Notes: a model not told the origin generated them from the sequence alone. A stretch of 55,940 nucleotides of DNA from Bradyrhizobium sp. S69 (GCF_009766005.1 NZ_LMUK01000042.1:227791-283730); one strand, 5' to 3'. Shown: positions 42,261 through 51,244, counted from the first letter of the stretch. Numbers and translations: made by a program.

Positions 42261-43142
42261 ATGTTAATTGCGCTTTTGATCGCCGGGATCGGCTTTTTGC
42301 TGGCCGGATTGCTGGGAGTAGCCTTCGGCATTCCGGTCAAGGAATTCAGCTTCGGCAACACCGAGATTCTGGCCGGCGTCATCACGGCTTGCACCGGCGC
42401 GATCATGCTTGGCCTCTGGCTGGTGATTCGCGAGCTCAGGGCGATCGCACAGGAGCTTGCTTTTGGCGCCGCGGTGACGCCGCGGATGGTGTTACCGCAA
42501 CTTGAGGCAGGCCCCGCGCCGCACGACGAGGCGGCCGAAAATGACGGCTTGCTGTTCAACCAGCCGGGTGCGGCCCACCCGGCTGAGGTGGAACCGGCGG
42601 AGCACCCGTCCGCGCCGGCCACGCCACCGCCCTGGCACGAGCAGACCGCGGCGCGGGACCGCGTCCGAGGCGATCCGCCACCGGCACTGCCGGTCTCGAT
42701 CGCGGAAGCCGCGCCCGCCGCCAAGCAGAAGCGCAATCTGCTGTTTTCCTCGACGTCGCGAAAGGAACGCGAGCGCGCCGAGGCGCCAGCGCCTGCCAAG
42801 GCCGCTGAGCCGTCGGCGACATTCGAAGAGGCCTGGCCGCCGCTGGAACGCGCGCGGCCACCCGAGGCGCCCCTTCGGCGCAGCGGCCGCACGCCGCCAG
42901 CGGTTGCGGAAGCAAGTGCCGGCGCCGCCGCTGATCGTCCCACCGATCGTCCCGCTGATCGTCCGCCGCCGGCGGTGCGAGACGAGGACCCACCGGCGGT
43001 AACGATGCTCAAATCGGGGGTCGTCGATGGCATGGCTTATTCGTTGTATTCCGACGGCTCGATCGAGGCGCAAATGCCCGAGGGCATGATGCGGTTCGGC
43101 TCGATCGACGAGCTGCGCGCCTATCTCGATCAGCGCGGCTGA
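42261..43142 (+). CDS. Membrane-anchored protein with long low-complexity linker
   Basis: A 293-residue protein. Two membrane segments at the N-terminus (MLIALLIAGIGFLLAGLLGVAFG and ILAGVITACTGAIMLGLWLVI) are followed by a helical stretch and about 150 residues rich in Pro, Ala, Glu and Arg. The last 45 residues form a small conserved-looking domain (GVVDGMAYSLYSDGSIEAQM, FGSIDELRAYLDQR). The ATG at 42261 has GGGGTGAG upstream. The layout of membrane anchor, flexible linker and small end domain suggests a tethered binding module. I do not recognise the family. Confidence 0.75.
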   Translation: MLIALLIAGIGFLLAGLLGVAFGIPVKEFSFGNTEILAGVITACTGAIMLGLWLVIRELRAIAQELAFGAAVTPRMVLPQLEAGPAPHDEAAENDGLLFNQPGAAHPAEVEPAEHPSAPATPPPWHEQTAARDRVRGDPPPALPVSIAEAAPAAKQKRNLLFSSTSRKERERAEAPAPAKAAEPSATFEEAWPPLERARPPEAPLRRSGRTPPAVAEASAGAAADRPTDRPADRPPPAVRDEDPPAVTMLKSGVVDGMAYSLYSDGSIEAQMPEGMMRFGSIDELRAYLDQRG

Positions 43143-43327
43143 GCCGGCGGCTATACTTCGGACGGAGCCGCCCGGCAAAAATAAAACATCGTTGTTCTTG
43201 TCAGCTTGGCAACAATTCGCTCATATTCGGCAAGTAGTCGACGATTCCGCGAGCGTATTGGACAAGCGGGATACTGCTCGATATTCGGGTCTATTCACAT
43301 GCATGAGACCGTCGAAAGGTGCAGGCC

Positions 43328-43741
43328 ATGAACGACGCCACCGGCAAAAGCTTCATCGACCTGACCGCTACTATCGTCTCAGCCTATCTCAGCAACAATC
43401 CGACACCGGCTTCCGAAATCCCGGCGTTGATCAGCCAGATCCACGCGGCCTTGCAGCGGGTCTCGGCGGGCCGCGTCGAAACGCCGATGGAGCCGGCCAA
43501 GCCCGCGGTGTCCGTGAAAAAGTCGATGACGCCGGACTATCTGGTGTGCCTCGAGGACGGCAAGCGGTTCAAATCGCTGAAGCGCCATCTGCGCACCCGC
43601 TACAACATGACGCCGGAGCAATACCGGGACAAATGGGGTCTGCCGGCCGACTACCCCATGGTCGCGCCGAGCTACGCGGTGGCCCGCTCGCAACTGGCGA
43701 AGAAAATGGGATTGGGCCAGCAGCGCCGGCGGCGGAAGTAA
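43328..43741 (+). CDS. mucR: MucR/Ros-family transcriptional regulator with degenerate zinc finger
   Basis: A 137-residue MucR-type regulator. Conserved blocks are present: IDLTATIVSAYLSNN at the N-terminus, YLVCLEDGKRFKSLKRHLRT, and YNMTPEQYRDKWGLPADYPM then AVARSQLAKKMGLGQ. Ros-type fingers bind zinc through C-X2-C-X9-H-X3-H. Here the series reads C-L-E-D, nine residues, H-L-R-T-R: only the first Cys and first His are left, so zinc binding is doubtful. Some rhizobial MucR homologues also lack ligands yet still fold and bind DNA. MucR proteins bind AT-rich DNA and control many genes for surface polysaccharides and the cell cycle. A GTG at 43319 is an alternative start. Confidence 0.93.
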   Translation: MNDATGKSFIDLTATIVSAYLSNNPTPASEIPALISQIHAALQRVSAGRVETPMEPAKPAVSVKKSMTPDYLVCLEDGKRFKSLKRHLRTRYNMTPEQYRDKWGLPADYPMVAPSYAVARSQLAKKMGLGQQRRRRK

Positions 43742-43784
43742 CGCGAAGCTCCTTGGGACAGGCGTGGCTTCGCCACGATCCGCC

Positions 43785-44213
43785 TCAGGAAGCGCCGGCA
43801 AGCGCCTCGCGCGCGTCGGCGCGAATGCGCTCGACCATGGCGCGCAGGCCATTGGAGCGCTGCGGCGTCAGGTGCTCGCGAAATCCGAATTCGTTGAACA
43901 CCGCGATCGCGTCGGTGGCCAGAATCTGTTCCGGCGTATGGCCGGAATAGAGCGTCAACAGGATCGCGATCAACCCGCGCACGATATGGGCGTCGCTATC
44001 GCCGAGATATTTCAGCACAGCCTTGCCGGCGCCGCCGCGATCGATCTGCTTGGAGAGCCAGACCTGGCTGGCGCAGCCCTGCACCTTGTTGGCGGCGGAA
44101 TGCTCGGCGTCCGGCATCGGATGAAGCGTGCGGCCGAGCTCGATGACGTACCGATAGCGGTCGTCCCAGTCGTCCAGCAGCGCAAAATTATCTCTGATTT
44201 CGTCGATCGTCAT
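43785..44213 (-). CDS. sufE: SufE family cysteine desulfurase activator
   Basis: A 142-residue SufE-like protein, which accepts persulfide sulfur from the SufS desulfurase and passes it to the iron-sulfur cluster scaffold. The active-site cysteine is Cys47 in VQGCASQVW. MTIDEIRDNFALLDDWDDRYRYVIELGR is the conserved N-terminus and GLIAILLTLYSGHTPEQIL the conserved helix after it. Length is normal. No other suf genes are in the window, so it is a lone copy. Confidence 0.94.
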   Translation of the reverse strand: MTIDEIRDNFALLDDWDDRYRYVIELGRTLHPMPDAEHSAANKVQGCASQVWLSKQIDRGGAGKAVLKYLGDSDAHIVRGLIAILLTLYSGHTPEQILATDAIAVFNEFGFREHLTPQRSNGLRAMVERIRADAREALAGAS

Positions 44214-44299
44214 CGTGTCCCGCGCTCAATGTCAGCGCTCTATATAGGATCACAGGCGATCGAAAGCGATATTTAGCTTCGCGAAAAAGCAGTTTCCGC

Positions 44300-44692
44300 T
44301 CACGGCGTCGGCGGCGTCTGCCACTCCGCGGTCAGATCGTCCGGCGTCAAGGTGTCGCGCGGGGCCTGATCTGCGAGCGCGGGATCGGTAGTCTCCATCG
44401 TGCCGATCGAGCCGGTGTGATCCGGCGCCTTCTTGTCGGTGATGACGTGGTACAGCTTGCGTGCGCCGTCGGTGGCGCGCTGTCCGATCACGGTTGCGGC
44501 CTGACCGCCGACTTCGCACGCGGCCGGCTGGCGCTTGCAGAACTGACTCATGTCCGACACCGCGGCGGTCGCGGCCGACACGGCTTCCGACGCGCCGATC
44601 TGCGGCAGCTTTTCCGATTCAGTGGTCTTCTCTCTTGGCAGCAGCACGAGCACAAGCCCGAGCCAGAACGCCATGCGGAGCAGAAAAAACAT
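44300..44692 (-). CDS. DUF5330 domain protein
   Basis: A 130-residue protein with an N-terminal membrane segment (MFFLLRMAFWLGLVLVLLP) that serves as a signal anchor. The conserved part follows (ASEAVSAATAAVSDMSQFCKRQPAACEVGGQAATVIGQR in separate blocks) with two cysteines seven residues apart, probably a disulfide in the periplasm. The tail is acidic and Thr/Pro-rich. This arrangement matches the DUF5330 family of Rhizobiales. Function is unknown. Confidence 0.8.
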   Translation of the reverse strand: MFFLLRMAFWLGLVLVLLPREKTTESEKLPQIGASEAVSAATAAVSDMSQFCKRQPAACEVGGQAATVIGQRATDGARKLYHVITDKKAPDHTGSIGTMETTDPALADQAPRDTLTPDDLTAEWQTPPTP

Positions 44693-45028
44693 CTCGCGAC
44701 CCTAGCCGACTCTTTCGATGCGCTTGATCTCGCGCAATCGATTCCTTGACTAACAGCGCTCGATAAATCGCAAGTGTTTGCATTGAGATTAATTCGACGA
44801 AAAACCGCGAAAAATCCGACTGATTTGATTCGGCGTAAATTTTCGATTGATGCGGGCCTTCACCGGCCGCAACGAGGCGCAAGGCGCATCCACCATTTCG
44901 AAACCATAAGCCCGCCGGCGCGGAAACCGGTCGTTCACCATCCGGATCGAATGAGCCATCGGGGAAAACGCAAAAACCCCGGGAAAGCCGCGGTCTTTGG
45001 CGTTTCGCAGCCGTCCGGCCGCAGCGCC
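44693..45028. other. Intergenic region upstream of the histidine kinase
   Basis: Gap between the divergent DUF5330 and kinase genes. A short hairpin-rich stretch (AACCCCGGGAAAGCCGCGG) occurs near 44975-44995, and a CtrA-like box follows at 45029. I see no gene here. Confidence 0.45.
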
Positions 45029-45043
45029 TTAGTGTTCGCTTAA
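45029..45043 (+). promoter_or_regulatory. Near-consensus CtrA box upstream of the kinase
   Basis: TTAG-TGTTCGC-TTAA matches the CtrA site TTAA-N7-TTAA with one mismatch. It lies 80 bases before the kinase start codon. Confidence 0.45.
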
Positions 45044-45123
45044 TGTCGCTCTGACACGGTGGGGCAACGATAAAGGGGGCGTTCCGGAACGTCTGTTCGA
45101 CGAGCAACCGAAGCGCGAGAGCC

Positions 45124-46962
45124 GTGACAGTTTTGAATATCATCCGCGATTGTCTCGATGCGCTGCTGCACCCGTCGGCGCGTTATGACGTGCTGACGCG
45201 CGCGCGCCATCGCGCCTTCATCGCGCCGCGGCTGCTCGGAAGCCTGGCGGCGCTCGCGGCATTCCCGGTCTTTCTTGCGACCCGCGGGGCGCCCACTGCC
45301 ATCGAGGTCGCGGCGTTCGCGTGGCTGATCGCTCCCATCCTGCTGTCATGGTTTCTGTCGCGCACCGGCCGTTACGAAGGCGCCTATGCGCTGTCGTCGC
45401 TGGCGCTGGCGGGTCTCGTGATGACGGTCGCCGCAAACACCGGCGGCATCGAATCCTTTGCTGCGATCTGGCTTGTGGTTATTCCGCTCGAGGCGGCATT
45501 GTCGGCATCGCGCCGCGTGGTGACGTTCGCGTCGGTGCTGGCGCTGGCATGCGCCGGCCTGTTGATCCTGCTCGGCCAGTTCGACATGTTGCCGACGCCG
45601 GATTCGAGCACGCTGTTGCGCGGCATATGCATGGCGTTCGGCGTCGCATCGGGAACGCTTTATGCCGCGGGCCTGGCATTCAGCGCGGAATCGCTGGCGC
45701 GCACCAGCGTGTCGCTGCTGTCGGTCGAAGAGGATCGCTACCGGCTGCTGGCGCGAAACATGAGCGACGTGATTTCGCGCCACAGCCGCAATGGCGCGGT
45801 ACAGTTCATTTCGCCCGCGGCGGAGACGATGTTAGGGGCCCCGGTGGCGCGGCTTGTCGGGCACGGCCTGTTCGACCGCGTCCACGTCGCCGATCGGCCG
45901 GCCTATCTCACCGCATTGTCGGACGCGGCGCGCGGCGACGAGGAGCGCAGCGTTGAATTTCGCGTCAGGCGCGATACGCCGCGTGGCGGCGAGCGGCTGG
46001 CGAATAACTCGGTTGATTTCATCTGGGTCGAAATGCGCTGCCGTCCGCTCGGGCAGGGGTCGGTAACCACCGCTTCGTCGGAAGCCGAGGTTGTGGCCGT
46101 GATGCGCGACGTCACCGATCGCAAGGTGCAGGAACAGGCGCTCGATCTGGCACGCACCGCGGCCGAGCAGGCCGATGCGTCCAAGAGCCGGTTCCTCGCC
46201 ACCATGAGCCACGAACTGCGTACGCCACTCAATGCCATCATCGGCTTCTCCGAAATGATCGTTCAGGAAGACGCTCTGATGCTCGATGCGGCGCGCCGCA
46301 AGGAATATGCCCAGCTGATCAATGATTCGGGCCAGCATCTGCTGTCGGTGGTCAACGGCATCCTCGACATGTCCAAGATGGAATCCGGCAGTTTCGAGAT
46401 TTCGCCGGAGCCGTTTACGCCGCGCGCGGCGCTGCTCAATTGCTGCAATTTGCTGGCGCTGAAGGCGCGGGAAAATGGCATCGAACTGGTGACCCGCGCG
46501 CCGCAGGATTTGCCCGACATGACCGGCGATCCACGCGCGTTCAAGCAGATCCTCCTGAACCTGGTGTCCAACGCCATCAAGTTCACCGAGCGCGGCGGTA
46601 CAGTGACTGTTTCCGCCGCCGTCGAGGGATCGCGGCTGGTGCTCCGCGTCAGCGATACCGGCGTCGGCATCGCCACCGACGATCTCGCGCGGGTCGGAAG
46701 TCCGTTCTTCCAGGCCGGCAAGACCTATCAGCGTCGCCACGAAGGCACCGGTCTGGGGCTGTCGATCGTGAAAAGCCTGGTCGGACTGCATGCCGGTGAG
46801 ATGTCCGTGCAGAGCAAGCTCGGTGAAGGAACGACTGTCGCGGTCGCGCTGCCACTGGCGTTCACGCCGCCGGCGCAACCGTCGAGCAATATCGCGACGC
46901 TCACGCCGGGCTTGCGATCGGGACAGCCGGATCAACCCTCCCAGGTGAAGAAAAGTGCCTAA
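45124..46962 (+). CDS. Membrane PAS histidine kinase, possibly DivJ-like
   Basis: A 612-residue sensor kinase. Residues about 35-190 hold six hydrophobic segments with short loops. A PAS domain follows (about 205-335). The HisKA domain has FLATMSHELRTPLNAIIGFS with the phospho-accepting His363. The ATPase domain has the N box (ILLNLVSNAIKFTE), G1 (VSDTGVGIATDDL), F box and G2 (EGTGLGLSIVKSL). The arrangement resembles the cell-cycle kinases DivJ/PleC of Alphaproteobacteria, but I cannot assign one firmly. The start is a GTG with GAGAG upstream. The next gene, encoding a peptidoglycan-binding protein, overlaps it by eight bases. No response regulator is adjacent. Confidence 0.9.
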   Translation: MTVLNIIRDCLDALLHPSARYDVLTRARHRAFIAPRLLGSLAALAAFPVFLATRGAPTAIEVAAFAWLIAPILLSWFLSRTGRYEGAYALSSLALAGLVMTVAANTGGIESFAAIWLVVIPLEAALSASRRVVTFASVLALACAGLLILLGQFDMLPTPDSSTLLRGICMAFGVASGTLYAAGLAFSAESLARTSVSLLSVEEDRYRLLARNMSDVISRHSRNGAVQFISPAAETMLGAPVARLVGHGLFDRVHVADRPAYLTALSDAARGDEERSVEFRVRRDTPRGGERLANNSVDFIWVEMRCRPLGQGSVTTASSEAEVVAVMRDVTDRKVQEQALDLARTAAEQADASKSRFLATMSHELRTPLNAIIGFSEMIVQEDALMLDAARRKEYAQLINDSGQHLLSVVNGILDMSKMESGSFEISPEPFTPRAALLNCCNLLALKARENGIELVTRAPQDLPDMTGDPRAFKQILLNLVSNAIKFTERGGTVTVSAAVEGSRLVLRVSDTGVGIATDDLARVGSPFFQAGKTYQRRHEGTGLGLSIVKSLVGLHAGEMSVQSKLGEGTTVAVALPLAFTPPAQPSSNIATLTPGLRSGQPDQPSQVKKSA

Positions 46963-47680
46963 GCGTATTGCCGATGATGACGACACACCGCGCCGCCGCC
47001 GTGGCGCGAAAGCGATGGTGGTTGAAGCCGACACCGAGCGCGGGCTGGTGCTGCGAATTCTGCTTCACAGTCCGAAAGACCTGGTTGCGGGCGCACTGGC
47101 GGTTGCCGCGATCGGTGCCGTCGTCGCCAACGCGCTGTTCCTGCAGTCGGGGCCCCATCCGTCGCCGATGTTCGGTTCGGTTGTGACACTGCCGGCGCCT
47201 GCACCATCGTCTGTCAGCCCATTGCCGCGCCCGCGTCCGGCGGAGGCGACAAAGGCGGAGGCGGCTCCAGCAGAGCCGCGCGCCGTCGAATCCAAGGCTG
47301 CGGATATCAAGGCCTCGGATACGAAGGCCGTTGAGCCGAAAGCCTCGGATACCAAGGCCGCCGATCCCTTGACCAATCTGGTCAAGGCCACGAGTGCCGC
47401 GCCTGTCGCGACTTCATCGATCCCGCGGCCGCCGGCTTCGATCCCTTTTCCATCGCACAACGACAATCTTGCGCCGGGCGGTTCGCGCCGCGTGGCGGCG
47501 GTGCAGCGCGCGCTCACCGAAAACGGCTACGGCCAGTTGAAACCGACCGGCACCATCGGTTCGGACACCCAGGCGGCGATCGCGAGGTTCGAGCGCGATC
47601 GTAAAATTCCTGCGACCGGACAGATGTCGGATCGCATGGTGCACGAACTCGCCGCGATGATCGGCCATTCGATCGACTAA
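46955..47680 (+). CDS. Membrane-anchored peptidoglycan-binding protein
   Basis: A 241-residue protein starting at a GTG inside the kinase gene. A basic, cytoplasmic N-terminus (KRIADDDDTPRRRRGAKA) precedes one membrane segment (about residues 43-63). A linker with imperfect repeats (IKASDTKAVEPKASDTKAAD) leads to a PG_binding_1 domain at the C-terminus (VAAVQRALTENGYGQLKPTG, IGSDTQAAIARFERDRKIP, GQMSDRMVHELAAM). It would sit in the inner membrane and touch the cell wall. The overlap with the kinase gene suggests it senses or follows wall state for that kinase; this is inference. Confidence 0.87.
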   Translation: MPKRIADDDDTPRRRRGAKAMVVEADTERGLVLRILLHSPKDLVAGALAVAAIGAVVANALFLQSGPHPSPMFGSVVTLPAPAPSSVSPLPRPRPAEATKAEAAPAEPRAVESKAADIKASDTKAVEPKASDTKAADPLTNLVKATSAAPVATSSIPRPPASIPFPSHNDNLAPGGSRRVAAVQRALTENGYGQLKPTGTIGSDTQAAIARFERDRKIPATGQMSDRMVHELAAMIGHSID

Positions 47681-48007
47681 AGCGCTCCCGTCCGACGCGC
47701 GCGTCACGTGGTAATCCGCGGCATTTTGCGGCGGGTTCCGCAATTTTACGGCTGTGGCGGCCCAGGCACATCTTTCAGAAATCAATCACGATTTCGCTGG
47801 CGGAGGTAGTATTCGCCCAAAAATTCACCAATTGCCTGTTTATGACTCACGCTGCTGCCTATGTTGTGCATTGCACCAAAGAGTCTCGCGGGTGTCCAAT
47901 CACGTATGTGCTGATGCTGATTCGTGAATCGCAGCTAGCGCGCCAAGATTGGCGAAGGACTTTGCGAAGCGTCCAGTAGTGCAGCGAACCATATGTGGAG
48001 AGGGATC
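47681..48007. other. Intergenic region upstream of the prkA operon
   Basis: A 327-base, AT-rich gap. It should hold the prkA promoter. I looked for sigma-54 (TGGCAC-N5-TTGC) and EcfG (GGAAC-N16/17-CGTT) elements and found no convincing match, and I see no repeat or short gene. Confidence 0.5.
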
Positions 48008-49951
48008 ATGTACAACGATTCTCTGTTCAACGCGTTTGCTCGGTCGTTCGAGGCTCGAAGTCAGACCGACATGTCGATGGCTGAATATCTGGAATCGTGT
48101 CGAGGCGATCCGCTCAGATATGCCAATGCAGCCGAACGGTTGTTGGCTGCGATCGGCGAACCTACGATGATTGACACGGCCAAGGACCCACGCCTTGGCC
48201 GTATTTTTTTAAACCGCACCATGCGCTCCTATCCGGCCTTCGCCGGCTTCCACGGCATGGAGGAAACTATCGAACGCATCGTCGGCTTCTTCAGGCATGC
48301 GGCGCAGGGCCTCGAAGAGCGCAAGCAGATCCTCTATCTGCTCGGACCGGTCGGCGGTGGCAAATCCTCGCTGGCAGAGCGGCTCAAGGCCCTGATGGAA
48401 GTTCATCCAATCTATGTGTTGAAGGCCGGCGACGAGCTCAGCCCGGTGTTCGAGAGTCCCTTGAGCCTGTTCGATCCGGAATCGCTGGGGCCGATGATCG
48501 AGGAGAAGTACGGCATCCCGCGCCGCCGCCTCAACGGCCTGATGAGCCCGTGGTGCTACAAGCGGCTCGAAGCGTTCGGCGGCGACATCTCGCAATTCCG
48601 TGTTGCCAAGATCCAGCCGTCGCGCCTGCGACAGATTGCGATTGCGAAAACCGAACCCGGTGACGAGAACAATCAGGATATCTCCTCGCTGGTCGGCAAG
48701 GTCGACATCCGCAAGCTGGAAACCTTCGCGCAGAACGATCCCGATGCCTATAGCTATTCGGGCGGCCTCAATCGCGCCAACCAGGGCGTGCTCGAATTCG
48801 TCGAGATGTTCAAGGCGCCGATCAAGATGCTGCATCCGCTGCTGACGGCAACGCAGGAAGGCAACTATATCGGCACGGAAAACATCGGCGCCATCCCGTT
48901 TACCGGCGTCATTCTCGCCCACTCCAACGAATCCGAGTGGCAGAGCTTCAAGACCAACAAGAACAACGAGGCCTTCATCGACCGCATCTGCGTCATCAAG
49001 GTGCCTTACTGCCTGCGGGTCACCGAGGAGCAGAAGATCTACGAGAAGCTGATTTCGGGATCGGAGCTTTCGTCGGCGCCGTGCGCGCCCGCCACGCTGG
49101 AGACGCTGGCGCGCTTCTCGGTGATGTCGCGCTTGCGCAAGCATGAGAACTCGACGGTGTTTGCCAAGATGCGAGTCTACGACGGCGAAAGCCTGAAGGA
49201 ATCCGATCCCAAGGCCCGCAGCGTTCAGGAATACAAGGACGCCGCCGGCGTCGATGAAGGCATGGACGGCGTTTCGACCCGCTTTGCTTTCAAGGTGCTG
49301 GCCGCGACCTATAACCACGATACATCGGAACTCGGCGCGGATGCCGTGCATCTGATGTACGCGCTCGAACAGTCGATCCGCCGGGAGCAGCTGCCGGAGG
49401 AAGTCGAGAAACGCTATCTCGAATTCATCAAGGCCGAGCTTGCGCCGCGCTATGCGGAATTCATTGGCCACGAGATTCAGAAGGCCTATCTCGAATCCTA
49501 TTCGGATTACGGCCAGAACCTGTTCGATCGCTACGTCGATTATGCCGACGCCTGGATCGAAGATCAGGATTTCAAGGATCCCGACACCGGGCAATTGCTC
49601 GACCGCGAACTTCTCAACCAGGAACTGACCAAGATCGAGAAGCCGGCCGGAATCGCCAACCCGAAGGATTTCCGTAACGAGGTCGTCAAATTCTCCTTGC
49701 GCTCGCGCGCGCAGAATGGCGGCAAGAATCCGGGGTGGACGAGCTACGAAAAAATCCGCGAGGTGATCGAAAAGCGTATATTCTCTCAAGTGGAAGACCT
49801 GCTCCCGGTCATCTCGTTCGGCTCGAAAAAGGACGGCGAGACCGAGAAGAAGCACGGCGAGTTCGTCGAGCGCATGGTGGAGCGCGGCTACACCGAGCGT
49901 CAGGTTCGCCGACTCGTCGAATGGTACATGCGGGTGAAACAAGCCGGTTGA
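48008..49951 (+). CDS. prkA: PrkA family serine protein kinase
   Basis: A 647-residue PrkA (YeaG-like), an AAA-fold protein kinase that combines a P-loop NTPase domain with a C-terminal kinase-like region and acts in stress and stationary-phase adaptation. The Walker A motif is LLGPVGGGKSSLAERL (about residues 113-128). YIGTENIGAIPFTGVILAHSNESEW and KNNEAFIDRICVIKVPYCLR are the conserved AAA core. The ATG at 48008 has AGAGGG correctly placed. Codons 57-68 contain a perfect intrinsic terminator (48176-48210). It leads the operon prkA-yeaH-spoVR, found in many proteobacteria. Confidence 0.95.
   Translation: MYNDSLFNAFARSFEARSQTDMSMAEYLESCRGDPLRYANAAERLLAAIGEPTMIDTAKDPRLGRIFLNRTMRSYPAFAGFHGMEETIERIVGFFRHAAQGLEERKQILYLLGPVGGGKSSLAERLKALMEVHPIYVLKAGDELSPVFESPLSLFDPESLGPMIEEKYGIPRRRLNGLMSPWCYKRLEAFGGDISQFRVAKIQPSRLRQIAIAKTEPGDENNQDISSLVGKVDIRKLETFAQNDPDAYSYSGGLNRANQGVLEFVEMFKAPIKMLHPLLTATQEGNYIGTENIGAIPFTGVILAHSNESEWQSFKTNKNNEAFIDRICVIKVPYCLRVTEEQKIYEKLISGSELSSAPCAPATLETLARFSVMSRLRKHENSTVFAKMRVYDGESLKESDPKARSVQEYKDAAGVDEGMDGVSTRFAFKVLAATYNHDTSELGADAVHLMYALEQSIRREQLPEEVEKRYLEFIKAELAPRYAEFIGHEIQKAYLESYSDYGQNLFDRYVDYADAWIEDQDFKDPDTGQLLDRELLNQELTKIEKPAGIANPKDFRNEVVKFSLRSRAQNGGKNPGWTSYEKIREVIEKRIFSQVEDLLPVISFGSKKDGETEKKHGEFVERMVERGYTERQVRRLVEWYMRVKQAG
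48176..48210 (+). terminator. Intrinsic terminator embedded in the prkA coding sequence
   Basis: ACGGCCAAGG (48176-48185) and CCTTGGCCGT (48193-48202) form a perfect 10-bp stem, loop ACCCACG, followed after one A by seven T (48204-48210). It reads as codons for DTAKDPRLGRIFLN. RNA ending here would be a leader plus about 67 codons. Confidence 0.75.
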
Positions 49952-49972
49952 GGCGGGAAACACAAAACAGCC

Positions 49973-51244
49973 ATGCACATCGTCGATCGGCGCCTGAATC
50001 CAGGCAGCAAGAGTCTCGAGAACCGCCAGCGTTTCTTGCGCAGAGCCAAGGCACTTGTGCAGGGCGCCGTCAAAAAGTCCTCCCAGGACCGCGACATCAA
50101 GGATGTCCTGGAAGGAGGCGAGATCAGCATTCCGCTCGACGGCATGAATGAGCCGCGCTTTCGCCGCGAGGGCGGCACCCGCGACATGGTGCTTCCGGGC
50201 AACAAGAAGTTCGTCGAAGGCGACATGCTGCCGCGGTCGGGGGAAGGCCGCGGAAAAGCCTCCGATCCCGGTGAGGGCGACAGCGAGGATGCGTTCCGGT
50301 TCGTGTTGAGCCGCGACGAGTTCGTCGATTTGTTCCTCGATGATCTGGAGTTGCCTGATCTTGCCAAGCGAAAGCTGGCCCAGGCGGAAGGCGAGGGGAT
50401 TCGTCGCGCCGGCTACGCGACCTCCGGCTCGCCAGCCAATATTTCGGTTGGCCGCACGGTGCGCCTTGCAATGGCACGGCGGGTTGCGCTGCGCCGGCCG
50501 CGGCCGGAACAGATTGCCGAGCTCGAGGAGGAAGCAGCCCACGCCGATGAAGGCCGCCGCGCCGAGTTGATGGCGGAGATCGACGCGCTGAAGGCAAAGA
50601 TTCGCCGGATCCCGTTCATCGATCCGATCGATATCCGCTACCGCCGCTTCGAGACCACGCCGAAACCGGTCGCGCAGGCCGTGATGTTCTGCCTGATGGA
50701 TGTGTCGGGCTCGATGACCGAGCACATGAAGGATCTGGCCAAAAGATTCTATATGCTGCTCTACGTGTTCCTGAAGCGGCGCTACCGCCACGTCGAGATC
50801 GTCTTCATTCGTCATACCGACCGCGCCGAAGAGGTGGACGAAGATACCTTCTTCCACGGGCCGGCATCGGGTGGCACGCTGGTATCGAGCGCGCTGCAGG
50901 CGATGCACGACATCGTCAGGTCGCGGTTTCGTCCGGCTGACTGGAACATCTACGCGGCCCAGGCGTCCGACGGCGATAATTCCAGTTCCGATGGCGAGGT
51001 GGCGGCCCGGCTGCTGACCGAGATGATCCTGCCGGTCAGTCAATTTTTTGCCTATCTCGAGGTCGGCGAAAGCGGTGGCCACACCTTCGATCTGTCCGAT
51101 TCGTCGCTGTGGTCGCTGTATCAGCGCTTGCGCGCCGAGGGCGCGCCCTTGTCGATGCGCAAGGTCAGCGACCGCAGCGAAATCTTCCCGGTGTTTCATG
51201 AGCTGTTTCACCGCCGCGGAAAGCAGGAGAGGGCCGCGCCATGA
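49973..51244 (+). CDS. YeaH/YhbH family protein (DUF444, von Willebrand A-like)
   Basis: A 423-residue DUF444 protein, usual partner of PrkA. The N-terminus has the family's MHIVDRRLNPGSKSLENRQRF block. The middle has a Gly-rich, charged segment and a long helix (EQIAELEEEAAHADEGRRAEL). The C-terminal von Willebrand A-like domain contains the metal-ion adhesion motif FCLMDVSGSMTEHMKDLAKR, and GPASGGTLVSSALQAM supplies the threonine of the site. It probably acts with PrkA and SpoVR in a stress response. It starts 21 bases after prkA and overlaps spoVR by four bases. Confidence 0.94.
   Translation: MHIVDRRLNPGSKSLENRQRFLRRAKALVQGAVKKSSQDRDIKDVLEGGEISIPLDGMNEPRFRREGGTRDMVLPGNKKFVEGDMLPRSGEGRGKASDPGEGDSEDAFRFVLSRDEFVDLFLDDLELPDLAKRKLAQAEGEGIRRAGYATSGSPANISVGRTVRLAMARRVALRRPRPEQIAELEEEAAHADEGRRAELMAEIDALKAKIRRIPFIDPIDIRYRRFETTPKPVAQAVMFCLMDVSGSMTEHMKDLAKRFYMLLYVFLKRRYRHVEIVFIRHTDRAEEVDEDTFFHGPASGGTLVSSALQAMHDIVRSRFRPADWNIYAAQASDGDNSSSDGEVAARLLTEMILPVSQFFAYLEVGESGGHTFDLSDSSLWSLYQRLRAEGAPLSMRKVSDRSEIFPVFHELFHRRGKQERAAP

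Noticed and set aside
41933..43033. Upstream extension of the GT39 reading frame, giving a 916-residue fusion
   Set aside because: The extension is Ala/Ser/Arg-rich, is antisense to the gene at 42261-43142, and crosses the divergent promoter region. The ATG at 41930-41932 fits the family.
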